From NCBI GenBank assembly GCA_021793645.1, contig JAJYSJ010000001.1, positions 124,001-188,000 of the forward strand: 64,000 bases of DNA, in the 5' to 3' direction. The notes beneath the pieces were generated by a model. That model saw only the letters and a program-made list of their open reading frames with translations. It ran no database searches and was not told the DNA's origin. Below, piece by piece: positions 17,864 to 25,268 of the stretch; positions within the stretch are counted from its first letter, which is position 1, and each line of letters begins with the position of its first letter. Source of the DNA: Bacillota bacterium (GTDB lineage Bacteria > Bacillota > Sulfobacillia > JAJZYS01 > JAJYTV01). The position numbers were made by a program, and so were the translations under genes.

Positions 17864-18437
17864 GGGCGATCACCTCCCCGCGCGATGTGAGCTCGACCAG
17901 TGATACACTCGCGTTGTCGATGAGAAAGCGCGTCTTGGGCCATCCGCCGACGCCCAGCAGCACCTGCAGGCCAGCGGAGATCGTACCGCCATGGCAGACG
18001 ACCGCAACGGGCCCGTCCCCGGCTGCTCCGATCTCTCTCAGGACTGGACCGATCCGGGCGCACAGGTCTTCGAAGGACTCCCCGCCAGGCGGCCGCGCGG
18101 TGCGCGGCGAGCGGCGCAGCATCTTCTCAACGTCGGGGTGCAGCATGGCGGCTTCCTCACGGGTGGTGCCCTGGTAGACGCCCCAGTTGCGTTCTTTAAG
18201 GCGCGCATCCTGCTGCACGGCGACGCCGGCCATGGCCGCGAGCGGCGCTGCAGTTTGCATCGCGCGCTGCAAGGGACTCGCGTAGATGCGGCGCAAGGGG
18301 ACGCTGCGGAAAGCGCGCGCCACCTCCTGTGCCTGATGCAGGCCCGTGGCGTCCAGAGGTACGTCCATCTGGCCCTGCGTGCGCCGCTCTGCGTTCCACG
18401 CCGTCTGGCCATGCCGGATGAGATACAGTTCAGCCAA
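17832..18437 (-). CDS. Histidine phosphatase family protein
   Basis: 201 residues from TTG 18437. The catalytic LIRHGQTAWNAERRTQG motif is at residues 6-22, the second histidine is in VVCHGGTI, and the acid residue lies in LKERNWG. Relatives include broad phosphatases, CobC/alpha-ribazole phosphatase and 2,3-bisphosphoglycerate-type enzymes; the substrate is not clear. Its end overlaps the DinG start region by 32 bp, and the GGAGGTGATC used by DinG is inside its codons for GEVIAH. It is divergent from comB with only 34 bp between the two starts. Confidence 0.85.
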   Translation of the reverse strand: MAELYLIRHGQTAWNAERRTQGQMDVPLDATGLHQAQEVARAFRSVPLRRIYASPLQRAMQTAAPLAAMAGVAVQQDARLKERNWGVYQGTTREEAAMLHPDVEKMLRRSPRTARPPGGESFEDLCARIGPVLREIGAAGDGPVAVVCHGGTISAGLQVLLGVGGWPKTRFLIDNASVSLVELTSRGEVIAHFINRGGFSA

Positions 18438-18471
18438 CCGTCTCTTTTCCCCCTCGGAAAGGAATGTGGTG

Positions 18472-19197
18472 ATGTTGGAGATCCGTGCGTGCGCGAGAGC
18501 GCAGGAGCTGCATGCCATGCAGGCCAAGGGCTGCAACGTCGTGGCGATCGACACCTTGCGGGCAGCGACGACCTGCGCCGCAGCGCTCGAGAACGGCGCC
18601 AGGGAGGTCTGGGCGGTGCGGACGGTCGAGACCTCGTTCGCCCTTCGGGAGCGCCTTGAAGGTGCGGTCCTTGGCGGCGAGCGGCACCTGCTGCCGGTGC
18701 CTGGCTTCGACGCGGGGAATTCTCCCTTCGACTACGGCCCGGACGTCGTCGCAGGCCGCACGGTCGTACTCACGACGACGAATGGAACACTCGCGCTGAG
18801 CCGCGCGCGGTTTGCATCCGGCGTCGCATTCGCCGCGCTGCGCACGGCCCACCTCGCTGCGCGCTGGCTGGAGGGGAGCGGCGCGGATCAAGCGGTCATC
18901 GCGCATGCCGGGACCGGCGGCGGGTTCTCCTTCGAAGACGCCTTGACGGCCGGAGCGATCGCCGCGCTCCTTCCGGAGGCCGGGCTCGATGACCTGATGC
19001 GCACCTGCCTTGCGGCGTACCGGAGTGAGCAAGACGAACTTGAACGCGCGATCGGTGGGACGCCGCACGGTCGCCGCCTACATGCGGCTGGCTTCGGCCG
19101 CGACGTCGCATACGCCGCGCAGGCCTTCGCGGGCAGCGTGCTGCCGGTGCGAGACGAGCGCCAAAAAGGGCGCCTCGTCGCGTGGCGAGGCGCATAG
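18472..19197 (+). CDS. comB: 2-phosphosulfolactate phosphatase
   Basis: 241 residues. ComB removes phosphate from 2-phosphosulfolactate, giving sulfolactate: a coenzyme M precursor in methanogens, and a spore component in Bacillus. Family marks are AIDTLRAATTCAAALENGA near the N-terminus, VLTTTNGT and the HAGTGGGFSFEDALTAGAI segment that binds Mg. AAAGGA lies 8 bases before ATG 18472. No comA (phosphosulfolactate synthase) homologue is in the window. In a spore-former the product may be a spore solute, but this is inference. Confidence 0.85.
   Translation: MLEIRACARAQELHAMQAKGCNVVAIDTLRAATTCAAALENGAREVWAVRTVETSFALRERLEGAVLGGERHLLPVPGFDAGNSPFDYGPDVVAGRTVVLTTTNGTLALSRARFASGVAFAALRTAHLAARWLEGSGADQAVIAHAGTGGGFSFEDALTAGAIAALLPEAGLDDLMRTCLAAYRSEQDELERAIGGTPHGRRLHAAGFGRDVAYAAQAFAGSVLPVRDERQKGRLVAWRGA
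19170..19193 (-). terminator. Terminator of the MreB-like gene, inside the comB 3' end
   Basis: GCGCCTCG-8 nt-CGAGGCGC followed on the minus strand by CCTTTTTGG. The stem lies within the last codons of convergent comB, so one sequence is both coding and terminator. Confidence 0.65.
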
Positions 19198-19228
19198 GCC
19201 TTTCCCGTTATTGCGCTCCGATTCCTGC

Positions 19229-20212
19229 CTAGGCGCCGCGACGCAGAAGCTGCTCGCGGACGCGCCGGTCCGTCAGGCGGTCAAGCCCGCGTACGATCGA
19301 CTCGTCCGGCGTCTCGTCGCAGTGCATCGGCAGACCCAGGGCGTCCGGCAGGTGTTTGCGCAGGGTCAGCAGGCGCGAACCGCCGCCGGTGAGATAGATG
19401 CCGTCCTCGGCGACGTCTGAGACGAGTTCGGGAGAAGCCTCTCGCAAGAGTTCTTGGATCGCGGAGGCGATGTGGGCAGCGAGTTGGCGCGCGGGCGCCT
19501 CGATCTCCGCCCGCTGCACGCGCAGCGCGCGCGGCAGCCCGCTCACGAGGTCGCGACCGTGAAGCACAGCATCCGCGGAGCCGTTGCCCAACAGGTCGTG
19601 CTTGAGGACCTGTGCCGTCGCCGGACCAACCATCATGTTGTACTCTTCGCGCAGCCGCCGCACGATCGCCTCGTCGAGGGTGTCCCCCGCTTCGGGCAGC
19701 GTCGCCGAGACGACGGTGCGGCCCAGCGACAGGAGGTCGATCTGTGTGCGCGAGGCGCCTACGTCGACGACGAGGGTGCCTCGCGGTTCAAACAGCGGCA
19801 GTTCGAGGCCGAGCGCGCGACAGGCAGCCAATTGGGCGAACGCGACCCGTGCGGCACCTGCCTCCCGTGCCAGCAGCCAAAACGCCCTGCGGTCGAGCGC
19901 TGTCGCCCCGGACGCCAACGCAACCACAATCTCTGGGCGCTGCCAGCGGCTGCGGGCCGTCCGTCCGATCAGTGCCTTGAGCAGCGCCTGCGCCAGCCTT
20001 TGCGAGCGTACACCGCCTCCCGCAAACGGGCGCTCGGCCAGCAGGCCATGCGGCGTGCGGCCGAGCATGCGCTGCGCCTCGACACCAACGGCGATGATGT
20101 TGCCACCGTCATGGTGCGCGACCACCGCCGGTTCTGAAGTCTTGCGATTTTTGCTGCCCTCGGCTGTCATGCGGATCGTTTCACTGCCGAAGTCGAAGAG
20201 CAGTCTACGCAA
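19229..20212 (-). CDS. MreB/Mbl-like actin-family protein (divergent)
   Basis: 327 residues, about the length of MreB, with the actin-ATPase phosphate loops LLFDFGSETI at residues 4-13, VVDVGASRTQIDLL in the middle and YLTGGGSRL near the end. The segment AGDTLDEAIVRRLREEYNMMVG aligns with MreB. The usual DLGT and DIGGGT loops are altered (DFGS, DVGASRT), so it may be a paralogue such as MreBH/Mbl, not the main elongation filament. TTG 20212 follows GGAGGGAACGGC. It stands alone, without mreCD. Confidence 0.75.
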   Translation of the reverse strand: MRRLLFDFGSETIRMTAEGSKNRKTSEPAVVAHHDGGNIIAVGVEAQRMLGRTPHGLLAERPFAGGGVRSQRLAQALLKALIGRTARSRWQRPEIVVALASGATALDRRAFWLLAREAGAARVAFAQLAACRALGLELPLFEPRGTLVVDVGASRTQIDLLSLGRTVVSATLPEAGDTLDEAIVRRLREEYNMMVGPATAQVLKHDLLGNGSADAVLHGRDLVSGLPRALRVQRAEIEAPARQLAAHIASAIQELLREASPELVSDVAEDGIYLTGGGSRLLTLRKHLPDALGLPMHCDETPDESIVRGLDRLTDRRVREQLLRRGA

Positions 20213-20332
20213 GCCGTTCCCTCCACCAATGCGCTCATGGCTCTATTAAGCGGACAAGCGCTCCGGAACGCATTGCATAATTGTTGGGCGCAGTGGCACC
20301 GGAGCGCCTGCATTGGAAGCAAGGAGGCGCAA

Positions 20333-20368
20333 ACGCAGGGACGGCGCCATGCGGCGCCGTCCCTGCGT
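20333..20368 (-). terminator. 16-bp perfect hairpin terminating the ndk-mtaD operon
   Basis: ACGCAGGGACGGCGCC, loop ATGC (plus strand), then its exact complement. It lies 10 bases after the mtaD stop. Only a short TTT follows on the minus strand, but stem length and place make it a strong operon end. Confidence 0.7.
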
Positions 20369-20377
20369 CCCTCTTCG

Positions 20378-21670
20378 TCAGGAGTAGATTGCCCTCTGCG
20401 CGATCCGTTCGGCGGTGTGGCGCGCTTCGCGGACGATCTGCTCGCGATCGACGAGCAGATGGCGGCCTTCGGCGTAGAGCAGTCGGCCGCTGCCGTACAC
20501 GCGCTCGACGTCGCGCGCCGTCGCCGTATACACGAGCGCCGACGCGACGTCGAACACCGGCTGCATGGCCGGAGAACGCAGGTCGACAACAACGACGTCC
20601 GCCTTGAAGCCTTCGGCGAGGAGCCCGACATCCCCAAGGCCGAGCGCCAGGGCACCTTCGTACGTCGCCATGCGCAGCACCGTGCGCGCAGGCAGCTGAG
20701 TGGGGTCCTGGCTGGCGCCCTTCGCGATCCAGGCGGCCGACTTCATGCTCAGGAAGGGGTCGAGGACGTTCGCGCTGGCCGCTCCGTCCGACCCAAGCCC
20801 CACTGGGATGCCGTGCGCGCGGTAGCGTGCAACGGGAGCGAAGCCGCAGCCGAGCTTCAGGTTCGAGATCGGGCAGTGCGCGATGCCGATGCGCATCCCT
20901 TCGAGCAGCGCGAAGTCGGACTCCGCAGGTGCGACGTAGTGCGCAGCGATCACGGGCTGCTCGGAGAGGCGCGAATCCAGCAGCACATGCGCCGGGGTGC
21001 GGCCCTCCGCAGCGAGATCCCGCGTCTCCTGGTGCGTCTCCGCAAGATGAATGTGGATGCGCGCGTCGAGCGCCTTCGCTGCCTGGGCTACCTCCTTTAG
21101 GTACGACGGCGAGCAGGTGTACGGCGCGTGCGGCCCGAGGGCAACCTGGATGCGCCCGCCGAGCTGGCCCTGCCAGCGTTCGAAGAGATCGATTCCGGTC
21201 CTCAGCTTGCGGCGCTCTTGATCGGCATGGCCGACCAGCCCCTGGGTGATCACCCCGCGGATGCCTGCTTCGCCAATGGCCTCTGCGACGCGGTCCATGG
21301 CCATATACATGTCGTTGACGGCGGTAACGCCGCTCGCCACCGCCTCGAGGAGCGCGAGGCGCGTGCCGATCAGCACGTCATCCTCGCCAATGCGGTCCTC
21401 GACGGGCCAGATGTGCTCGGTGAGCCAGGGCTGCAGCGGCACATCGTCGGCGATGCCGCGCAGAAGCTGCATGGCCAGATGCGTGTGCGCGTTGACGAAG
21501 CCCGGAATGATCGCGCGCCCTGGCAGGTCTACTGTCTCGTCTCCCGGCGCCGCAGGCGGCGCGCCCAGCACGGAACCGGCGTAGACGATCCGCTCCCCTT
21601 CGATGCAGAGGATGCCCTGGGGAAATTCCTGTTCCGGCGTCAAGAGGGTTGCGCCGGTCAGGCGAATCAC
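20378..21670 (-). CDS. mtaD: 5-methylthioadenosine/S-adenosylhomocysteine deaminase
   Basis: 430 residues, amidohydrolase family. It removes the 6-amino group of MTA and SAH, giving methylthioinosine and S-inosylhomocysteine. Metal ligands are visible as NAHTHLAM, HIHLAETHQE, AAHYVAP and GLGSDGAASAN. ATGA overlap with ahcY upstream shows translational coupling. Having this deaminase in one operon with an AhcY-type hydrolase and an MtnP-type phosphorylase suggests that the latter two act on the deaminated products (see Findings). It is the last gene of the operon, followed by a 16-bp hairpin. Confidence 0.9.
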   Translation of the reverse strand: MIRLTGATLLTPEQEFPQGILCIEGERIVYAGSVLGAPPAAPGDETVDLPGRAIIPGFVNAHTHLAMQLLRGIADDVPLQPWLTEHIWPVEDRIGEDDVLIGTRLALLEAVASGVTAVNDMYMAMDRVAEAIGEAGIRGVITQGLVGHADQERRKLRTGIDLFERWQGQLGGRIQVALGPHAPYTCSPSYLKEVAQAAKALDARIHIHLAETHQETRDLAAEGRTPAHVLLDSRLSEQPVIAAHYVAPAESDFALLEGMRIGIAHCPISNLKLGCGFAPVARYRAHGIPVGLGSDGAASANVLDPFLSMKSAAWIAKGASQDPTQLPARTVLRMATYEGALALGLGDVGLLAEGFKADVVVVDLRSPAMQPVFDVASALVYTATARDVERVYGSGRLLYAEGRHLLVDREQIVREARHTAERIAQRAIYS

Positions 21671-22890
21671 GCGGTGCCCTCATGCCAGGAAGCGCGGTAC
21701 CGCGCCTGTTCCGCGGTTTCCTGCTCGAGGCTGATGCCGCGCGCCTGCAGCGAAAGGCGCGCGACATCCTGGTCCAGAGCTTCCGGGAAAGCATGCACGC
21801 CCGGTGCCATGCGCTCCTCGGTGAGGTGGAGGAGTGCGAGAGCCTGCACCGCGAAGGAGAGATCCATGATCTCGGCCGGGTGCCCGTCGCCTGCGGCCAG
21901 GTTCACAAGGCGTCCCTCGCCGAGCAGGTAGAAGCGGCGCCCGTCGGGCGCCGTATAGCGCTCGACGTTCTCACGAGCCTGCTCCGGCTCCCCGCACACT
22001 TCCCGCAGCGCGTTCTTGTCGATCTCGACGTCGAAGTGACCTGCATTCGCGAGCAGTACGCCGTCGCGCATCTGTTCGAAATGCTCTTTGCGCACGACGT
22101 GCAGCGCGCCGGTCACGGTGACGACGATGTCGGCCTTGGGTACCAGTTCGGCCATCGCGCCGACCTCGTAGCCGTCAAGCCACGCCTCGTTCATCCTCAC
22201 GGGATCGATGTCCACGACGCCTACGCGTGCGCCGAGGCCGCGCAGACGCTGTGCGACGCCGCGTCCGCACTGGCCGAAGCCGACGACGAGCGCGTAGCGT
22301 CCAGCGATCGTCAGGTTCGTTGAGCCCATCAGCGCTTCGACGACCGACTGGCCGGTGCCGAAGCGGTTGTCGAAGAGGCGCTTCATCTGTGCGTCGTTCA
22401 CCGCAATCACAGGAACGCGCAGGGCGCCCTCGCCGTGCATCGCCCTCAGGCGCACGAGGCCTGTCGTGGTCTCCTCGGCAGCGCCGCGGACGTTCTCCAG
22501 GAGTTGTGGCTGGCGCAGGTGCAGGCGCGTCAGAAGGTCGCCGCCGTCGTCGATCACCAGCGTCGGCTTGTGTGCTAGGACGGCGTCGAGATAGCCGAAG
22601 TACTCGTCGGCATTCGCACCGTGGCGGGCGTGGACCGTGACCCCCTGTTCCGCGAGGGCCCTGGCGACCGCGTCCTGTGTAGAGAGCGGGTTCGAGCCCG
22701 CGATCGCCACCTCGGCTCCCAGCGACTGCAGCGCAAGCGCGAGCCGCGCCGTTTTGGCCTCCAGGTGCAGCGCCATGCCGACGCGCTGTCCTCTGAGCGG
22801 GGCCTGCGGTGCGCGCTCCTTGACGAGGCGCCCAAGGATCGGCATGTGCTCGTCGGCCCAGGCGATGCGCCGGGCTCCCAGTTCGCTCAA
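21667..22890 (-). CDS. ahcY: Adenosylhomocysteinase family (S-adenosyl- or S-inosylhomocysteine hydrolase)
   Basis: 407 residues, the short archaeal/Thermotoga type. Splits the homocysteine thioether to yield homocysteine plus the nucleoside. Catalytic regions are seen: LHLEAKTA, DDGGDL, EETTTG, VNDAQMKRLFDNRFGTGQS, the NAD fold VVGFGQCGRGVA and NAGHFD. The position of the adenine-recognising Glu of eukaryotic enzymes (HMTVETA) is Lys here (HLEAKTA). TTG 22890 follows GGAGGG by 6 bases and overlaps the mtnP stop as TTGA. The upstream ATG at 22923 would lie inside mtnP and is not needed. Confidence 0.88.
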   Translation of the reverse strand: MSELGARRIAWADEHMPILGRLVKERAPQAPLRGQRVGMALHLEAKTARLALALQSLGAEVAIAGSNPLSTQDAVARALAEQGVTVHARHGANADEYFGYLDAVLAHKPTLVIDDGGDLLTRLHLRQPQLLENVRGAAEETTTGLVRLRAMHGEGALRVPVIAVNDAQMKRLFDNRFGTGQSVVEALMGSTNLTIAGRYALVVGFGQCGRGVAQRLRGLGARVGVVDIDPVRMNEAWLDGYEVGAMAELVPKADIVVTVTGALHVVRKEHFEQMRDGVLLANAGHFDVEIDKNALREVCGEPEQARENVERYTAPDGRRFYLLGEGRLVNLAAGDGHPAEIMDLSFAVQALALLHLTEERMAPGVHAFPEALDQDVARLSLQARGISLEQETAEQARYRASWHEGTA

Positions 22891-23660
22891 GACATTCCCT
22901 CCGGTTTCGGGCAACGCTCGCATAGGGCATTCTCCCCGATATCCTCCGCAGCCTGCAGCAAAAGGCGCGAAACGATCTTGCCGTTCCTGGCCATCAGGTC
23001 GAGGACCTCGCCGTGCGAGGGCCGGCTGCCGTCGATGCCCGCCGCGAGGTTCGTCACGAGGGCGACGCCGGCGTAGTGGATGCCGAGTTCACGCGCAAGT
23101 ACGGCCTCGGGCACCTGGGTCATGCCGACGACATCGCCGCCGAGCATTCGGTAGGCGCGGATCTCGCTCGGGGTCTCGAAGCGGGGGCCTTCCGTGCAGA
23201 CGTAGACGACGTCCCGATCGTAGAGAGGGATGCCGAGCCGCCCCGCAGCCGTCCGAAGAGCGACGCGCAGCGTCGGGCAGTAGGGTTCCGTCACGTCGGC
23301 GTGTGTGACGCCTGGACCATCGTAGAACGTGGTCGGCCGGGACTTTGTGAAGTCCATGAAGTCGCCGAGCAGCGCCAGGGTTCCCGGCGGTATGTCCGAC
23401 GTGAGCGCACCGACGGCGGACGTCGAGAGGATGCTCGTAACGCCCATCTCACGCAGGCCCCAGATCAGAGCCCGGCTGGGCAGACGGTGCGGCGGAACGG
23501 CGTGGCCCGTGCCGTGCCGTGCCGCGAAGATCAGGTCCATGCCGCTCGGGAGGTGGCGCACGGTGACGCCGAGCTTGCCGTAGGGCGTCTCCAGCTCGCG
23601 CTCTTCGGCATCAGCACCGGGCAGCTGGTAGACCCCGGTGCCGCCGATGATCGCGAGCAC
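22887..23660 (-). CDS. mtnP: S-methyl-5'-thioadenosine/thioinosine phosphorylase
   Basis: 257 residues, MTAP/PNP family, phosphorolysis of the methylthionucleoside to base and methylthioribose-1-phosphate. Phosphate-binding GGTGVYQL and AARHGTGHAVPPHRLPSRA regions, the STSAVGAL strand and the specificity loop VTNLAAGI are visible. In adenine-specific enzymes that loop carries Asp (TDYD); Asn at this place is typical of 6-oxopurine (inosine, methylthioinosine) specificity. GTG 23660 sits one base after the ndk stop. Second gene of ndk-mtnP-ahcY-mtaD. Confidence 0.85.
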   Translation of the reverse strand: MLAIIGGTGVYQLPGADAEERELETPYGKLGVTVRHLPSGMDLIFAARHGTGHAVPPHRLPSRALIWGLREMGVTSILSTSAVGALTSDIPPGTLALLGDFMDFTKSRPTTFYDGPGVTHADVTEPYCPTLRVALRTAAGRLGIPLYDRDVVYVCTEGPRFETPSEIRAYRMLGGDVVGMTQVPEAVLARELGIHYAGVALVTNLAAGIDGSRPSHGEVLDLMARNGKIVSRLLLQAAEDIGENALCERCPKPEGMS

Positions 23661-23661
23661 C

Positions 23662-24117
23662 CTACTCGCCTGCGTAGATCCAGGTCTCTTCCGGTCGGGA
23701 AGCGCCGACGAGCTCGTCGGGCCGGAAGAAGAGGGAGATCTCTCGCTCGGCGGCCTCCGGGCCGTCCGAGCCGTGCACGAGGTTGCTCGAGATGCTCAGG
23801 CCGTAGTCGCCGCGCAGCGTGCCGGGGGCGGACTTGACGGGATCCGTTGCGCCCATCAGGCCCCGCACGACACTGACGGCCTCGCGGCCCTCCCAGACGG
23901 TAGCCACGATGGGGCCGGAAGTGATGAACGAGACGAGCCCTTGAAAGAAGGGCTTTTCGCTGTGGGCTGCGTAGTGCTGCTGTGCGAGCTGCGGCGTCAC
24001 CTGCATCAGCTTCAGGCCGATGAGGCGCAGGCCCTTGCGTTCCAGGCGTGCGATCACCTCGCCTACGAGACCGCGGCCCACGCCATCCGGTTTGATCGCG
24101 AAGAATGTGCGTTCCAT
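23662..24117 (-). CDS. ndk: Nucleoside diphosphate kinase
   Basis: 151 residues; transfers gamma-phosphate between NTPs and NDPs through a phosphohistidine. The opening MERTFFAIKPDGVGRGLVGEV is the family signature and the active-site His lies in SNLVHGSDGPEAAEREI. The C-terminal RPEETWIYAGE is also standard. First gene of the salvage operon. A terminator of speD (24147-24172) lies 30 bases upstream, so ndk is either read through or starts from an unseen promoter. Confidence 0.96.
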   Translation of the reverse strand: MERTFFAIKPDGVGRGLVGEVIARLERKGLRLIGLKLMQVTPQLAQQHYAAHSEKPFFQGLVSFITSGPIVATVWEGREAVSVVRGLMGATDPVKSAPGTLRGDYGLSISSNLVHGSDGPEAAEREISLFFRPDELVGASRPEETWIYAGE

Positions 24118-24146
24118 ACCCTGATTGTGCCCCCTCGACAAATTTC

Positions 24147-24172
24147 GCGCCCCGGTCGGTCGACCGGGGCGC
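24147..24172 (-). terminator. Intrinsic terminator after speD
   Basis: GCGCCCCGGTCG and its complement in a nearly uninterrupted stem, followed on the minus strand by GAAATTTGTCG. Confidence 0.65.
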
Positions 24173-24184
24173 TGTCTGGTTCGT

Positions 24185-24556
24185 CTAGCCGACCTCTGCT
24201 TCCACTCCGGCGAAGACGCCGCGCTTCGTCTCTGTCGCCGTTACACTCTGTGCGCGGAAATGCTCCACAATATAGTTGCAGGCGTCCCACGGTTCGACGC
24301 GATCCCCGCAGGTGAACACATCGACCGCCGCATACCCTAGCTCCGGCCAGGTGTGCACCGCGAGATGCGACTCCGAGATGACCACCACACCGCTGACGCC
24401 TTGGGGGCTGAATTTATGGAAGGCTACTTCCCGGACCTCAGCACCCGACTCCAGCGCCGCGGCCACCAGGATTCTCTCGACCCGTTCCGGGTCGTTAAGA
24501 ACCGCCCGGTCGCAACCGTACACTTCGGCCAGGATATGCCGGCCCAGTGCGTTCAT
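24185..24556 (-). CDS. speD: S-adenosylmethionine decarboxylase proenzyme
   Basis: 123 residues, Bacillus-type class 1B enzyme making decarboxylated AdoMet for spermidine synthesis. Self-cleavage gives the pyruvoyl group at Ser63 in ISESHLAVHTWPE, the same number as in B. subtilis; Cys83 (FTCGD) is the usual proton donor. The MTA formed later by spermidine synthase is the substrate of the downstream mtnP/mtaD genes. A perfect sigma-A promoter lies 36 bases upstream of ATG 24556. Confidence 0.95.
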   Translation of the reverse strand: MNALGRHILAEVYGCDRAVLNDPERVERILVAAALESGAEVREVAFHKFSPQGVSGVVVISESHLAVHTWPELGYAAVDVFTCGDRVEPWDACNYIVEHFRAQSVTATETKRGVFAGVEAEVG

Positions 24557-24591
24557 GTATCAACCCCCTGACTATGCGCTCATCAGACTGC

Positions 24592-24620
24592 ATTGTAGAG
24601 ACATGTCGGAAGGTTGTCAA
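24592..24620 (-). promoter_or_regulatory. Strong sigma-A promoter of speD
   Basis: TTGACA (24615-24620), exactly 17 bases, TACAAT (24592-24597) on the minus strand: one mismatch to the full consensus. Confidence 0.85.
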
Positions 24621-24815
24621 CAAACAGCCGGAAAATTCCGCGAAAGGTCATCGTAAGAACGACTGAGAAGAGATTGGCTACCGTTTCGCTCCAAGCCACG
24701 CACGATCTCGTCGAATTGCTACGTGTTCCATAAGGCACAGGTGGATGGATGAACAAGAGCCCAGGCGACCCGATCGCCCGTTGGGACGCGCGGCGACGCG
24801 TCGCCAGCGGCCGGG

Positions 24816-25253
24816 TCAGCCGGCATTCAGATCCGCCTGCAAAGCCTCGAGCATCTGTTCCGCGTTGCGCCGCAGAATCAGCTTCGCGACAGGGTTTAGC
24901 AGTCCCGCAATCATCGGCATGCCGAACTCGAAGTCGGTCGTGAGCGTGACGCTGGTGCCTTCCTCTGCCGGCACGACGCGCCACTCGCCCTCGAACTTGC
25001 GCAGGTCGCCAGAGAGTTGACGGTAGGTAATCCTGCCCTCGTCAGGCAGAAAGACGTCCGCTTCGACCCAGCGGAACGGCGCGCCCTGGAGGGTGACATG
25101 CCATGAGGACTCGGTGGTGTTGCCATCCCGCTTGAGGACCTTCACTTCGTTGACGTTCTCCATGAAGCGCGGGAAGGCTTCCATGTCGCTGAGCGCGGCA
25201 AATACCGCGGAGGGCTTTGCCTTCACGACGCGTGTGACTTCGACGTATGGCAT
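24816..25253 (-). CDS. SRPBCC (START/cyclase-like) family protein
   Basis: 145 residues with the helix-grip fold pattern of polyketide cyclase/COQ10/RatA-like proteins: VTRVVKAKPSAVFAALSDMEAFPRFM at the N-terminus and a long C-terminal amphipathic helix (LILRRNAEQMLEAL). These proteins bind hydrophobic ligands; some help quinones reach the respiratory chain. It follows the aminotransferase gene by 15 bases, with GGAGG before ATG 25253, so they are probably cotranscribed, but no functional link is evident. Confidence 0.75.
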   Translation of the reverse strand: MPYVEVTRVVKAKPSAVFAALSDMEAFPRFMENVNEVKVLKRDGNTTESSWHVTLQGAPFRWVEADVFLPDEGRITYRQLSGDLRKFEGEWRVVPAEEGTSVTLTTDFEFGMPMIAGLLNPVAKLILRRNAEQMLEALQADLNAG

Positions 25254-25268
25254 CAGGGGTGTTCCTCC

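Noticed and set aside
22890-22923. ATG 22923 as the ahcY start
   Set aside because: Lies within mtnP and has no ribosome site; TTG 22890 has GGAGGG at the right distance and a TTGA overlap.
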